From: Microbacterium sp. JZ31
GTDB lineage: Bacteria > Actinomycetota > Actinomycetes > Actinomycetales > Microbacteriaceae
Direction of reading: 5' to 3'
Length of the DNA: 64,000 bases
NCBI RefSeq assembly: GCF_016805985.1
Contig: NZ_CP017661.1
Span: 2,914,001 to 2,978,000, forward strand
Positions within the stretch are counted from its first letter, which is position 1. Each line of letters opens with the position of its first letter. A model generated the notes under the pieces. The model was not told where the DNA came from, did no database searches, and saw only the letters and a list, made by a program, of their open reading frames with translations. Below, one piece after another: positions 33,753-42,407 of the stretch. Position numbers and translations under genes: made by a program.

Positions 33753-33862
33753 TGTTCGTTGAGCGAGCGAAGCGAGTCGAAACGGTCCGGACCTCCAGGC
33801 GGCGACATGCCGCGGGACGTCCGGACCTTTTCGGCTCCTCGCTTCGCTCGTCGCTCAACGAG
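33753..33862. repeat. Single TTCGTTGAGCGAGCG hairpin repeat
   Basis: The left arm TGTTCGTTGAGCGAGCGAAG starts at 33753. The inverted right arm GCTTCGCTCGTCGCTCAACG ends near 33860. Between them GGTCCGGACCT and AGGTCCGG-like sequence (GTCCGGACC at 33815-33830) extends the pairing. It lies between the converging drrB-like and metE-like genes, 6 nt after the drrB stop, and probably terminates both. Confidence 0.8.
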
Positions 33863-33874
33863 CGGCGGGCGGCT

Positions 33875-34980
33875 CTACTTCCAGACCTCGTCGGCGATCT
33901 GCACGACCTCGCGGATCTTCGCCCACTGCTCGTCCTCGGTGAGCACGTTGCCCTCCTCGGTCGAGGCGAAGCCGCACTGCGGGCTGAGGGCGAGCTGCTC
34001 GAGCGGCGCGAACGTCGCGGCCTCGTCGATGCGGCGCGTGACCGCGCCGATGTCCTCGAGCGCGCCGCGCTTGGTCGTGATGAGGCCGAGGACGACGGTC
34101 TGGTCACCCTTCGGCAGGAACCGCAGCGGCTCGAAGCCCCCGAGCGCTCGTCGTCGAACTCGAGGAAGAAGCCGTCGTAGGCGACGCCGAACAGCTGCTC
34201 GGCGATCGGCTCGTAGCCGCCCGAGGAGATCCAGGTGGAGCGGAAGTTGCCGCGGCAGATGTGCGTCGTCACCGTGAGGTCGTCAGGCTTGCCCTCCAGC
34301 ACCCGGTTGAGGATCGACGCGTACCGCTCCCCCAGCCGGTCGGTGTCGATGCCACGCTCGGTCCGCGCGCGCTCGAGCTCGACGTCGCTGCACAGGTACG
34401 CCCACGCGGTGTCGTCGAACTGCAGGTAGCGGATGCCCGCGTCGTAGTACGCGCGTACGGCGGCGCGGTACGCCTCGACGAGATCGTCGACGTACTCGTC
34501 GCGTCCGCCGTAGCCGCCGACGATGTTCTGCGGCTCCACGCGGAAGTCGAGCACGGTCGGCGAGGGGATCGACGCCTTCGCCTGCACACCCGCGGCTTCG
34601 GCCAGCGGCAGCAGCGAAGCGGCGTGCTCCACGTGCGGGTGGGCGTCGAAGCCGATCCGACCGTTCACCTGCACGGCCTTCTGGCGCGTCTGCACGCCCT
34701 GGAACGGCAGACCGTGGTCCGTGTCGATGATCGAGACGCCGTCGAGCCCGTCGAAGAAGTCGAAGTGCCACCAGGATCGGCGGAACTCGCCATCCGTCGC
34801 CAGGGCCAGCCCGTTCTCGGCCTGCTTGCGCACGAGGTCCGCGATCTGGTGATCCTCGGTCTCGCGCAGTGCCGCGGCGTCGAGGTCGCCGTCGGCGAAC
34901 GCGGCCCGTGCGACCTTGAGGGCCTCGGGACGCAGGAAGGAGCCGACGATGTCGGCGCGGTACGGCGCGTTCACACTCAC
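33875..34980 (-). pseudogene. MetE C-terminal-like (YxjG-type) methyltransferase, frameshifted
   Basis: About 368 residues if repaired. It resembles the catalytic C-terminal half of cobalamin-independent methionine synthase. FLRPEALKVAR at the start, YLQFDDTAWAYL, zinc ligands in TTHICRGNF and SPQCGFAS, and a C-terminal EVWK are visible, but in two frames. The shift is at about 34136-34142, where GAAGCCCCCGAG lacks one base against the expected Gly-Gly codons (SGGFEPLRF). The total length is one base short of a multiple of three. GTG 34980 has TAGGCT 7 nt upstream. A sequencing error in the C-run is as likely as a real null allele. Confidence 0.8.
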
Positions 34981-35048
34981 GCGCGAAAGCCTACGCGGCG
35001 GGCGCCCGAGCGCGATCCGCGAGGAAACACGCCGACTCGGAGCCCCGG

Positions 35049-35762
35049 TCAGGCGTGGGAGAGCCCGCCGCCGGGCGGCAGCGCCCACAGCGGCGGAACG
35101 GGCTCGGGACGCACGGGGTCGCCGTGGATCTCGCGGTGCAGGCTCTCCATGCGCGCATCCAGTTCCGCGGCGGTGAGTGCCGCCTCGCGGAGGGTGTCGG
35201 TGAGTCGCGCGGGCACGTGCTTGTCGTACTTGTAGTAGATCTTGTGCTCGAGGCTCGCCCAGAAGTCCATCGCGATCGTGCGCAGCTGCACCTCGACGGG
35301 CACGCGGACCATTCCTTGCGCGAGGAACACGGGAACCTCGACGATGGCATGGAGACTCTTGTAGCCGTTGGCCTTGGGCGTCGCGATGTAGTCCTTGACC
35401 TCGCGCAGGGTGATGTCGTCCTGCCCGACGAGGAGGTCGAACAGCCGGTACACGTCCCGCACGAAGCTGCAGGTCACGCGCACGCCGGCGATGTCCGTGA
35501 TCTCCCGCCGGATCGTCGCCAGGTCCGGCTCGATGCCCTTGCGCACGACCTTCTCGGCGATCGAGTCGGGCGACTTGAGCCGGCAGGAGATGTGCTCGAC
35601 GGGGTTGTACGCGTGCGCGTGCTCGAAGTCGTCCCGCAGGATCGACAGCTTCGTCTCGATCTCCCGCATGCCGAAGCGGTAATCGGCGAGGAAGCGGGAC
35701 AGCCGATCGCGCAGATCGCGCACGTCCTCGAGGAAATCACCGTCGATCGGCTGAGACGTCAT
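35049..35762 (-). CDS. Small alarmone synthetase (RelA/SpoT synthetase domain)
   Basis: A 237-residue single-domain (p)ppGpp synthetase without hydrolase or TGS domains. The features are FRFGMREIETKL-like N-terminal helices (ADYRFGMREIETKLSILRDD), GVRVTCSFVRDVYRLFDLL, YIATPKANGYKSLHAIVEVP (GTP-site loop) and VEVQLRTIAMDFWASLEHKI with the catalytic Glu. It belongs to the RelP/RelQ-like group that makes alarmones during stress. TAGCCT (minus strand, 35769-35774) lies 6 nt before the ATG, a leaderless start. Confidence 0.9.
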   Translation of the reverse strand: MTSQPIDGDFLEDVRDLRDRLSRFLADYRFGMREIETKLSILRDDFEHAHAYNPVEHISCRLKSPDSIAEKVVRKGIEPDLATIRREITDIAGVRVTCSFVRDVYRLFDLLVGQDDITLREVKDYIATPKANGYKSLHAIVEVPVFLAQGMVRVPVEVQLRTIAMDFWASLEHKIYYKYDKHVPARLTDTLREAALTAAELDARMESLHREIHGDPVRPEPVPPLWALPPGGGLSHA

Positions 35763-35962
35763 GGGCTCAGGCTAGGGGCGCCTCTTACGGATCTGCTGTG
35801 CCCGTCGCGCGACGCTCTCTCCGCGCGAATCCGGCGAGAGCCGCAAGCGATCCGGCTTTGCAGGACGCCATCTCCCACTCACCAGCGCCTCTTACGCGAC
35901 ACCAGCATTTCGGCATCCGCGGTCATTTTGCGCACCAACGATCGGCGGCTATTCTCCGACCC

Positions 35963-36316
35963 ATGGGCATCCTTCACTACGGCACCGACTCCAAGCCGAT
36001 CCACATCGACGACCGCGCGCTCGCGCACCTCAAGGTGGTGGTCGTGGCGAAGCTGCGCCGCCAGGAGAGCTTCACCGTGTCGTGGCAGCATCCCGAAGAG
36101 GACGGCCCGGGTCGCAGCACGATCTGGATGCACCCGTCCATCCCGGTGCGCTTCGAGTTCGACGACGCCGTCGCCCCTCAGCTGAACCGGGAGTGGGTCG
36201 AGGAGCTGGCGCTCTCGGCGAACGCGCTGGGCGGCATCACCCTCGTCGCGGAGCACGTCGGCGCCGAAACCGAGAAGGAAGAGAAGGAAGCCGAGATCTC
36301 CGCTCCCGCGGCCTGA
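35963..36316 (+). CDS. DUF7882-like small protein, paralogue 1
   Basis: A 117-residue protein: MGILHYGTDSKPIHIDDRAL, HLKVVVVAKLRRQESFTVSW, STIWMHPSIPVRFEF, NREWVEELALSANALGGITL, then an acidic tail. It is clearly paralogous to the converging gene at 36382-36702. Relatives in Microbacteriaceae databases are often labelled ATP-dependent DNA ligase without any ligase motif, a label I reject. TATTCT lies 7 nt before ATG 35963. The function is unknown. Confidence 0.75.
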   Translation: MGILHYGTDSKPIHIDDRALAHLKVVVVAKLRRQESFTVSWQHPEEDGPGRSTIWMHPSIPVRFEFDDAVAPQLNREWVEELALSANALGGITLVAEHVGAETEKEEKEAEISAPAA

Positions 36317-36332
36317 GCCCACAGACCTGACA

Positions 36333-36372
36333 GCGAAATCCCCCTCCGGCCGAGCCGTGAGGGGGATTTCGC
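36333..36372. terminator. Bidirectional terminator between the paralogues
   Basis: GCGAAATCCCCCTC (36333-36346) and GAGGGGGATTTCGC (36359-36372) form a perfect 14-bp stem with a 12-nt loop. The A/T-rich base of the stem gives a short U-tract in either direction. Confidence 0.85.
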
Positions 36373-36381
36373 GTTGGAGTC

Positions 36382-36702
36382 TCAGTCCTCGGCGGGCTGC
36401 TGCGTGGGGTCCGCCGGCTCGGGCATCACGGTGAGCCCGTTGGGGCCGCTCGCGGCCTTCATCAGCTCGTCGAGCCACGCCCGGTTGATGCGCGGGGCAC
36501 GTCCGCCCGAGAAGTGGAACTGCAGCGGAACGGCCGGGTGCAGCCAGAAGCTGCGTCGTCCGATGCCGTCGCCCAGCTTGGTGTCGTACATGAACGGCTC
36601 GCCGCGGCGGAGCTTGTTCATCACGACGATGCGCAGGTGCGCAAGCGTCCTGTCGTCGATGTCGACGGAGTCGGCCGCCGCGCCATAAATGAATCGCCCC
36701 AC
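36382..36702 (-). CDS. DUF7882-like small protein, paralogue 2
   Basis: A 106-residue paralogue of the facing gene: GRFIYGAAADSVDIDDRTLA, HLRIVVMNKLRRGEPFMYD, SFWLHPAVPLQFHF and NRAWLDELMKAASGPNGLTV align segment by segment. TATCGT (minus strand, 36710-36715) lies 7 nt before GTG 36702. The two copies face each other across a shared terminator, which suggests an old inverted duplication. Confidence 0.75.
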   Translation of the reverse strand: MGRFIYGAAADSVDIDDRTLAHLRIVVMNKLRRGEPFMYDTKLGDGIGRRSFWLHPAVPLQFHFSGGRAPRINRAWLDELMKAASGPNGLTVMPEPADPTQQPAED

Positions 36703-36787
36703 GATGGCGACGATACCGGAGTCGCGCCATCGTGGGGCACCGTGGATTCTCAGGGAGTTCGAACGCTCTCCGTTGCGGAGCCGCCGG

Positions 36788-37264
36788 TCACAGGTCGGGC
36801 GACGTCTCCTGAGCGCCGTGCACCTCGCCGCGCCAGCTGCCCGTCTCGGAGCCGCGCTCCTCGATGAACTTCTTGAAGCGCTCGAGGTCCATCTTGGCCT
36901 GCGCTTCGTCGATGTTCAGTGCGGCGCCGACCTTCTCGATGAGGCCCTCGGGCTCCCACTCCATGCGCAGCTTCACGCGCGTCTCGGAGCCGTGCGGCTC
37001 GAACTCGACGCGGCCGGCGTGGAACGCGCCGTCCGTGCTCTGCCACGCGACGTGGCTGTCGGGCACCTGGTCGACGATGTCCGCGTAGAACTCCTCCTCC
37101 TTGCCGCCGATGCTGACGCTCCAGCGGGTGCGCACGTCATCGATCTGCTGCACGGACTTCACGGCGCCGAGGAACTGGGGGAACGACTCGAACTGCGTCC
37201 ACTGGTTATAGACGGTGTCGACCGGAGCGTCGACGTCGATCTCGGCGGTCAGGGTGGTGGTCAT
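36788..37264 (-). CDS. SRPBCC-family (polyketide cyclase/COQ10-like) protein
   Basis: A 158-residue protein with the START-like pattern TLTAEIDVDAPVDTVYNQWT, FPQFLGAVKSVQQID, then strands VRTRWSVSIGGKEEEF and a C-terminal helix IDEAQAKMDLERFKKFIEER. Close relatives are widespread in actinobacteria as general-stress-type SRPBCC proteins. A ribosome site, GGAGGAGT, lies upstream of ATG 37264. The ligand is unknown. Confidence 0.85.
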   Translation of the reverse strand: MTTTLTAEIDVDAPVDTVYNQWTQFESFPQFLGAVKSVQQIDDVRTRWSVSIGGKEEEFYADIVDQVPDSHVAWQSTDGAFHAGRVEFEPHGSETRVKLRMEWEPEGLIEKVGAALNIDEAQAKMDLERFKKFIEERGSETGSWRGEVHGAQETSPDL

Positions 37265-37450
37265 AAGTCACTCCTCCATCTGGTGTTGTCTTCGTCCCGC
37301 TATGTCCTCGACGCTAGGTCGGGCGTGGGGGGCCGGTAATGGGGTTGACTGTTCGCGAGGCGCTCGTTAGATCGTGCGCGTTCGACCGACTCGTGCCGGA
37401 TGTGCGGTGGCCGGTTCGCCTTGCGGCGCGGTTCGTTCTACCGTCTGCTC

Positions 37451-37591
37451 ATGGCAGAGACGCACAACACCGACGACCCCGATCAGCTCATCGAGGCGAC
37501 CGCCGGCATGCGCATGGCCTTCTGGTCGTGGGCCGTGCTGGTCGTCGCCGGAGTGGCCGTGATGATCACCCTTCCCCTGATGGGCCGGTGA
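37451..37591 (+). CDS. Small single-TM protein
   Basis: A 46-residue protein: a polar N-terminus (AETHNTDDPDQLIEATAG), then one TM helix (about 21-42, FWSWAVLVVAGVAVMITLP). TACCGT (37439-37444) lies 6 nt before ATG 37451, so a leaderless mRNA is likely and the upstream in-frame ATG 37400 is not used. It begins 1 nt before the next gene's upstream spacer and is surely co-transcribed with the DUF6766 gene. Such tiny TM proteins often assist a larger membrane partner. Confidence 0.65.
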   Translation: MAETHNTDDPDQLIEATAGMRMAFWSWAVLVVAGVAVMITLPLMGR

Positions 37592-37592
37592 G

Positions 37593-38270
37593 ATGAAGCC
37601 CACTCTGAAGGACAACGCGCTGACTCTCCTGTTCCTCGGCCTGTTCCTGGTCACGGTGGCCTTCCAGGCGCTCGTCGGACACGCCCAGAACAACGACCTG
37701 CTCGTCAGCCACGACCGCGCGCCGATCTCGCTCGGGGAGTTCGTGACGTCATCGCAGTTCCTGGTCGATGTCGCAGAGAACTGGCAGTCGGAGTTCCTCC
37801 AGTTCCTCCTCTTCATCCTCGCGACGGTCTGGCTGATTCAGCGCGGCTCTCCTGAGTCGAAGAAGCCCGGCGACGAGGGCCGCGGCTCGGACGAGGAGCA
37901 ACTCGTTGGGGAGTTCGCACGCCGGGATTCCCCCGCGTGGGCGCGCGTCCGCGGCATCCGTCTCTGGCTCTACGCGAACTCGCTGTCGCTCGCGATGGGC
38001 ACCGTCTTCCTCCTGTCGTGGTTCGCGCAGTCGCTCGCGGGTCTCGTCGTGGCGAACGACGAGGCGGCACAGCATGGCGAGCTGCCGATGACCTGGGCGA
38101 TGTATGTGACCGGGCCCGATTTCTGGAACCGGACGCTGCAGAACTGGCAGTCGGAGTTCCTCGCGGTCGGATGCATGGTCGCGTTCTCGATCTATCTCCG
38201 CCAGCGCGGCTCCGCCGAGTCCAAGCCGGTCGGCACGCCGAACGGGACGTCGGCTCTCGAGTCGGAGTAG
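37593..38270 (+). CDS. DUF6766 family membrane protein
   Basis: A 225-residue protein with four TM helices arranged as an internal duplication. The segment NWQSEFL occurs twice (ENWQSEFLQFLLF and QNWQSEFLAVGCM), each followed by a helix and a basic RQRGSxESK-type turn (LIQRGSPESKK, LRQRGSAESKP). The function is unknown. It follows the 46-residue TM gene by 1 nt, so both form one unit. Confidence 0.8.
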   Translation: MKPTLKDNALTLLFLGLFLVTVAFQALVGHAQNNDLLVSHDRAPISLGEFVTSSQFLVDVAENWQSEFLQFLLFILATVWLIQRGSPESKKPGDEGRGSDEEQLVGEFARRDSPAWARVRGIRLWLYANSLSLAMGTVFLLSWFAQSLAGLVVANDEAAQHGELPMTWAMYVTGPDFWNRTLQNWQSEFLAVGCMVAFSIYLRQRGSAESKPVGTPNGTSALESE

Positions 38271-38278
38271 CACGCGCT

Positions 38279-38315
38279 ACGAAGGGCCGGGGCTCCAGCG
38301 CACCCGGCCCTTCGT
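38279..38315. terminator. Bidirectional terminator
   Basis: ACGAAGGGCCGGG (38279-38291) and CCCGGCCCTTCGT (38303-38315) form a perfect 13-bp stem with an 11-nt loop between the converging DUF6766 and DUF892 genes. Confidence 0.82.
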
Positions 38316-38324
38316 CGTCCCCTC

Positions 38325-38810
38325 TCAGCCCAGGACGAGCTCCTTCAGGCGATCGGACAGCTCCTCGCTCGTGTGGATCTCCTGATCGCAGTTGTCCTGC
38401 AGCAGCTTCAGCGCGTCGGTCGCACCGAGCGCGGTGACGGGGAGGATCAGCCCCTCGTACGCGGCCATCTCGTAGTGCTCGTTGCCGAGGGCCGCAGCCA
38501 GCGTCACCTGGTCGCGGAGCTCGGGCGCGCTGCGCTGGATGAGCGACTTCGCCTGCTTGTTGATGCCCTTGGTGCTCGGTGACGGCGCGGTCGACTCCGG
38601 CACCTCGAGAAGCTGGAACACCTTGCGCAGATTCTCGATCTGCTCGCGCGTCTCGTCGGCGTGGTGACGGAAGAGCTTCTTGATGTCCGCCGTCTGGGCG
38701 GCCTCTGCCAGCTCGAGCAGCGATGCCAGCGAGTCCTCCTCCATGCTCATCGCGGTGCGCAGCTTGAAGCGCACAAGGTCTTCGGGCGTCTCGAGATGGG
38801 TCTGACTCAT
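38325..38810 (-). CDS. DUF892 (YciE/YciF-like) ferritin-fold protein
   Basis: A 161-residue all-helical protein. The family pattern shows in DLVRFKLRTAMSMEEDSLAS, LFRHHADETREQIENLRKVF, and ALGNEHYEMAAYEGLILPV, with Glu/His at the metal positions of a ferritin-like four-helix bundle. Members are linked to osmotic or oxidative stress. A strong ribosome site, AAGGAGGA, precedes ATG 38810. The neighbours (SRPBCC, DUF6766) also look stress-related. Confidence 0.87.
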   Translation of the reverse strand: MSQTHLETPEDLVRFKLRTAMSMEEDSLASLLELAEAAQTADIKKLFRHHADETREQIENLRKVFQLLEVPESTAPSPSTKGINKQAKSLIQRSAPELRDQVTLAAALGNEHYEMAAYEGLILPVTALGATDALKLLQDNCDQEIHTSEELSDRLKELVLG

Positions 38811-38931
38811 CGGTCCTCCTTGTGGCGTCGATTCCGGCCCAACCGCCGGACGTTGTCGACGCTACGAGCGCGCTCCCGTTCAGCGGGAGGGGATTGCATC
38901 ATGCGCCCGCGGTCGCTAGTCCCGCCCAGCG

Positions 38932-38959
38932 AGAACCGCTTCTCCAGAGAAGCGGTTCT
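38932..38959. promoter_or_regulatory. Tandem LacI-type boxes / hairpin before the sugar ABC operon
   Basis: AGAACCGCTTCT (38932-38943) and AGAAGCGGTTCT (38948-38959) are exact inverted repeats of each other, with a CCAG spacer. Each also fits AGAAnCGnTTCT, the central-CG format of LacI-family operators. They could be two operators 16 bp apart, or an RNA hairpin in the leader. A LacI gene is not adjacent. Confidence 0.55.
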
Positions 38960-39064
38960 GTCAAGCGCCTAGCCACCTGCTTCTGGCGCCCCTAACGTCC
39001 CGACGGGGGACGAATCGCCGGCGGGGAAACATGCCGGCGAGGGATGACAGCAAGGAGTGAAGTG

Positions 39065-40459
39065 ATGAGAAGGTTCCGGACAGCGGCCGCGGCCGCACTC
39101 GCGAGCGGGGCTCTCGTCCTCGCAGGATGCGCGGTCGGCACGGGCGGCACCGACGACGGCGGCGCGGAGTACGACCCGGGTGCCGAGCTCGAGGGCGAGC
39201 TCAGCGTGATGGGCTTCGCCGGCGTCGACGAGGTCGCCACGACCCGCATGGATCTTGCCGAAGCCGAGCTCGGCGACGGCGTGAACGTGCAGGTGGCCGA
39301 GGGCGAGCTCGACCTGCAGCAGTTCCTCTCGGCGGCCGCGACGGGCGATCCGCCGGACCTCATCTACGCCAACCGCGACCAGATCGGCAGCCTCGCTGCG
39401 CGCGGCGCGATCCTTCCCCTGGAGAACTGCATCGAGGGCGAGGGCATCGACACCGGCATGTTCGTGGAGTCGGCGCTGGCGCAGGTCACCCTCGATGGCC
39501 AGGTGTACGGCATCCCCGAGTTCAACGTGGTGCAGGTCACCATGGCGAACGCCGATCTGCTCGATGAGGCGGGGCTCTCGCTCTCCGACGTCGACGGCTC
39601 CGACTGGGAGGCGATGAGCGCCGCGAACGAGGCGCTCATGAAGACCGACGGCGGCAAGCTCAGCGTCATCGGCGTCGACAGCAAGCTGCCCGAGTTCTTC
39701 CCGCTGTGGGCCAAGGCCAATGGCGTCGACCTGGTCAGCGAGGACGGCAGGACCGCCCAGCTCGACGACCCCAAGGCGATCGAGGCGCTCGAGTGGGCCG
39801 TCGGCATCTACGACGCGCAGGGCGGCTTCGGCGACGTGAAGGCGTTCCGCGACTCGGCGGACTTCTTCGGCGAGGGCAACCAGTTCGCGACGGGCGTGCT
39901 CGGTGCGATGCCGATGGAGCAGTGGTACATCAACGTGCTCAACGACGTCTCGCCGGATGCGCCGATCGAGTTCGGCACGGTCAAGGATCGCCAGGGCGAG
40001 CCGATCGCGTACGCGTCCGGCTCGGCGTGGGCGATCCCCGCCGGCGCCGAGAACCCGGAGGCCGCCTGCCGTTGGGCCCGCGTCATGACCGCCGTGGACA
40101 CGTGGGAGGCCGCCGCTCAGGCGCGACTCGACCTGCGCGAGGAGGAGGGCAAGCCGTTCACGGGCCTGCTGACCGGCAACGCGGAGGCCGACGCCCTGAT
40201 CGAGGGCATGGTCACCTCGGGCGGCGAGCCGTGGGACACCGCGGTCTCGGCCATGTACGAGGCGAACGGGCACACGTTCGCTCTGCCGGCGAGCCCCGCC
40301 GATGCGGAGTTCGAGACCGCCATGCAGGACGCGGTGAACGCCGTGCTCTCGGGCGAGGCCGAGCCGGCCGACGCGCTCGCGCAGGCGCAGGAGACCGCAC
40401 AGAAGGCCCTGGATGACGCGTGGGCCGAGATGAGCGAGAACGCGGGAGACGGAGAGTGA
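39065..40459 (+). CDS. Sugar ABC transporter substrate-binding lipoprotein
   Basis: A 464-residue family 1 solute-binding protein. The signal peptide ends in the lipobox LAGC, with C22 lipidated. The mature part shows the carbohydrate-binding pattern: ELSVMGFAGVDE, PPDLIYANRDQIGSLAARGA, YGIPEFNVVQVTMANADLL, and FATGVLGAMPMEQWYIN. A ribosome site, AAGGAGTGAAG, lies before ATG 39065. The gene overlaps the first permease start. No ATPase gene is in this operon; such importers often share an MsiK-type ATPase encoded elsewhere. Confidence 0.9.
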   Translation: MRRFRTAAAAALASGALVLAGCAVGTGGTDDGGAEYDPGAELEGELSVMGFAGVDEVATTRMDLAEAELGDGVNVQVAEGELDLQQFLSAAATGDPPDLIYANRDQIGSLAARGAILPLENCIEGEGIDTGMFVESALAQVTLDGQVYGIPEFNVVQVTMANADLLDEAGLSLSDVDGSDWEAMSAANEALMKTDGGKLSVIGVDSKLPEFFPLWAKANGVDLVSEDGRTAQLDDPKAIEALEWAVGIYDAQGGFGDVKAFRDSADFFGEGNQFATGVLGAMPMEQWYINVLNDVSPDAPIEFGTVKDRQGEPIAYASGSAWAIPAGAENPEAACRWARVMTAVDTWEAAAQARLDLREEEGKPFTGLLTGNAEADALIEGMVTSGGEPWDTAVSAMYEANGHTFALPASPADAEFETAMQDAVNAVLSGEAEPADALAQAQETAQKALDDAWAEMSENAGDGE

Positions 40460-41406
40460 CCACAGTCGCCTCAGCCGGCGCGGCGCCCACCAGGGCGCCG
40501 CGCCGGCGGCGTGGCGGGGCGCGCGAGAACCGCGCCGCGCTGCTGTTCCTCGCGCCGTGGCTGATCGGCTTCGCGGTCTTCACGGCATGGCCGCTGATCT
40601 ACAGCGCCTACCTGTCGCTCACCGACTACGACGTCATCAACGACCCGTCGTTCGTGGGCTTCGACAACTACGCCGAGCTGTTCTCCGACCCGAAGGTGTC
40701 GACCGCGCTCGGGAACACCCTGTTCTTCACCGCCGTGCAGGTGCCGCTGTACGTCGCGGTCTCGCTCGCGCTCGCGCTGCTGCTCGCGCGCGCGGGGCGC
40801 GCATCCGGCTTCTTCCGCACCGTGTTCTTCCTGCCGAAGATGACACCGCCGGTCGCCGTCGGCATCCTTTTCCTGCTGCTGTTCAACGGCCAGAGCGGCC
40901 TGATCAACACGAGCCTCGGCTGGGTGGGGATCGACGGGCCGTCCTGGACGACGGATCCGGCGTGGGTGAAGCCGGGCCTCGTGATCATGAGCCTGTGGAC
41001 CGTCGGCTCGTCCGTGCTGATCCTGCTCGCGGCGCTGCGCGGCGTGCCGGAGGAGCTGTACGAGTCGGCGCGGCTGGACGGCGCCGGGGCGTGGCGGCAG
41101 TTCTTCAGCGTGACGCTGCCGATGATCAGCCCCGCCGTGTTCTTCATCGTGGTGGTCAACACGATCGCCGGCCTGCAGACCTTCGACGAGGCGTACACGG
41201 CGTTCTTCGGCGCGGGCAACACCACGTACGGCAACGACGCCGCGCTGTTCTACGTCATCTACCTGTTCCAGCAGGCCTTCCAGTTCCTCAACATGGGCTA
41301 TGCGTCGGCGATGGCGTGGCTGCTGTTCGTCGTGATCATGATCGTCACGGCGATCCAGGCGATCGTGTCCCGCCGGCTCGTGCACTACGAAGGGGGATCG
41401 CGATGA
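40456..41406 (+). CDS. Sugar ABC transporter permease (MalF/UgpA-like)
   Basis: A 316-residue permease with six TM helices: FLAPWLIGFAVFTAWPLIYS at the first helix, LSLTDYDVINDPSFVGFDNY in the periplasmic loop, and the EAA coupling loop EELYESARLDGAGAWRQFF. GTG 40456 overlaps the lipoprotein stop by 4 nt (GTGA). It pairs with the next permease as heterodimer. Confidence 0.93.
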   Translation: MTTVASAGAAPTRAPRRRRGGARENRAALLFLAPWLIGFAVFTAWPLIYSAYLSLTDYDVINDPSFVGFDNYAELFSDPKVSTALGNTLFFTAVQVPLYVAVSLALALLLARAGRASGFFRTVFFLPKMTPPVAVGILFLLLFNGQSGLINTSLGWVGIDGPSWTTDPAWVKPGLVIMSLWTVGSSVLILLAALRGVPEELYESARLDGAGAWRQFFSVTLPMISPAVFFIVVVNTIAGLQTFDEAYTAFFGAGNTTYGNDAALFYVIYLFQQAFQFLNMGYASAMAWLLFVVIMIVTAIQAIVSRRLVHYEGGSR

Positions 41407-42329
41407 GCGCCCTCAAGGATCCGATCGCGGGCACGCGCCCTGACGCCGAGGCGCCCGCCGTCGCCGAGCAGGGCGCGCCTGCGCCCCGGCCACGGCGCCG
41501 GCGCACGCGCGTCGGGCGCATCGTCACGATCGCGGCGCTCACCCTGATCGCGGTCGTCTTCGTCTACCCGTTCGTGTGGCTCGTGAGCGCATCGTTCAAG
41601 CCGCGCGGCGAGGTGTTCGACAACCGGCTGATCCCCGAGACGTTCACGCTCGAGAACTACCTGCAGGTGTGGCAGGAGGCCCCTCTCGGGCTGTGGCTGC
41701 TCAACACGGTCATCGTGACGGCTCTCGCCGCCGGCGCGGTGACGATCTCGAGCGCGATGGTCGCGTGGGCGTTCGCGTTCTACCGCTTTCGCGGGCGCGG
41801 GCCGCTGTTCGCGCTGGTGCTGGGATCGATGATGCTGCCCGGCGCGGTGACGATGATCCCCACGTTCCTGATCTGGAACTCGCTCGGCGCCGTGAACACG
41901 CTGACGCCGATGTGGGCGCACAACCTCTTCGGCAGCGCGTTCTACATCTTCCTGCTGCGGCAGTTCATGCTGTCGCTGCCGCGGGATCTGTTCGACGCGG
42001 CGCGCGTGGACGGCGCCAACCCGTGGCAGGTGTTCTGGCGCATCGCGCTGCCGCTGTCGCGTCCGGCGCTCGCCGTGACCGTGGTGTTCGAGGTGCAGGC
42101 CGTGTGGACCGACCTGATGCGCGCGCTGATCTACCTGCGCGACTCGGCGAACTTCACGATCCCGCGCGGACTCAAGGCCCTCGTCGACAACTTCGGCTTC
42201 GGCGGCGAATGGCACTGGGAGATCCTGATCACGGCCAGCGTCATCACGACGATCCCGATGATCATCCTGTTCTTCGTGGCGCAGAAGCACATCATCGAGG
42301 GCGTCGCCGCGGGCGGCGTGAAGGGCTGA
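41403..42329 (+). CDS. Sugar ABC transporter permease (MalG/UgpE-like)
   Basis: A 308-residue permease with a long cytoplasmic Ala/Pro/Arg-rich N-terminus (about 1-40) and six TM helices. The EAA loop is PRDLFDAARVDGANPWQVFW. ATG 41403 overlaps the previous stop by 4 nt. It ends the operon, followed by a strong terminator. The sugar is not predictable from sequence. Confidence 0.93.
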   Translation: MSALKDPIAGTRPDAEAPAVAEQGAPAPRPRRRRTRVGRIVTIAALTLIAVVFVYPFVWLVSASFKPRGEVFDNRLIPETFTLENYLQVWQEAPLGLWLLNTVIVTALAAGAVTISSAMVAWAFAFYRFRGRGPLFALVLGSMMLPGAVTMIPTFLIWNSLGAVNTLTPMWAHNLFGSAFYIFLLRQFMLSLPRDLFDAARVDGANPWQVFWRIALPLSRPALAVTVVFEVQAVWTDLMRALIYLRDSANFTIPRGLKALVDNFGFGGEWHWEILITASVITTIPMIILFFVAQKHIIEGVAAGGVKG

Positions 42330-42358
42330 ACGCCGGCGCGCACGGCGATGCACGAACG

Positions 42359-42399
42359 CGCGACACCGGCCGGGCTCGACGAGCCCGGCCGGTGTCGCG
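42359..42399. terminator. Terminator of the sugar ABC operon
   Basis: CGCGACACCGGCCGGGCTC (42359-42377) and GAGCCCGGCCGGTGTCGCG (42381-42399) give a perfect 19-bp stem with a 3-nt GAC loop, the strongest hairpin in the window. The facing gene ends 9 nt beyond it. Confidence 0.88.
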
Positions 42400-42407
42400 T
42401 CAAGAGG

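Noticed and set aside
35963..36316. DNA ligase annotation for the small paralogue
   Set aside because: There is no KxDG nucleotidyl-transferase motif, and the length is only 117 residues.
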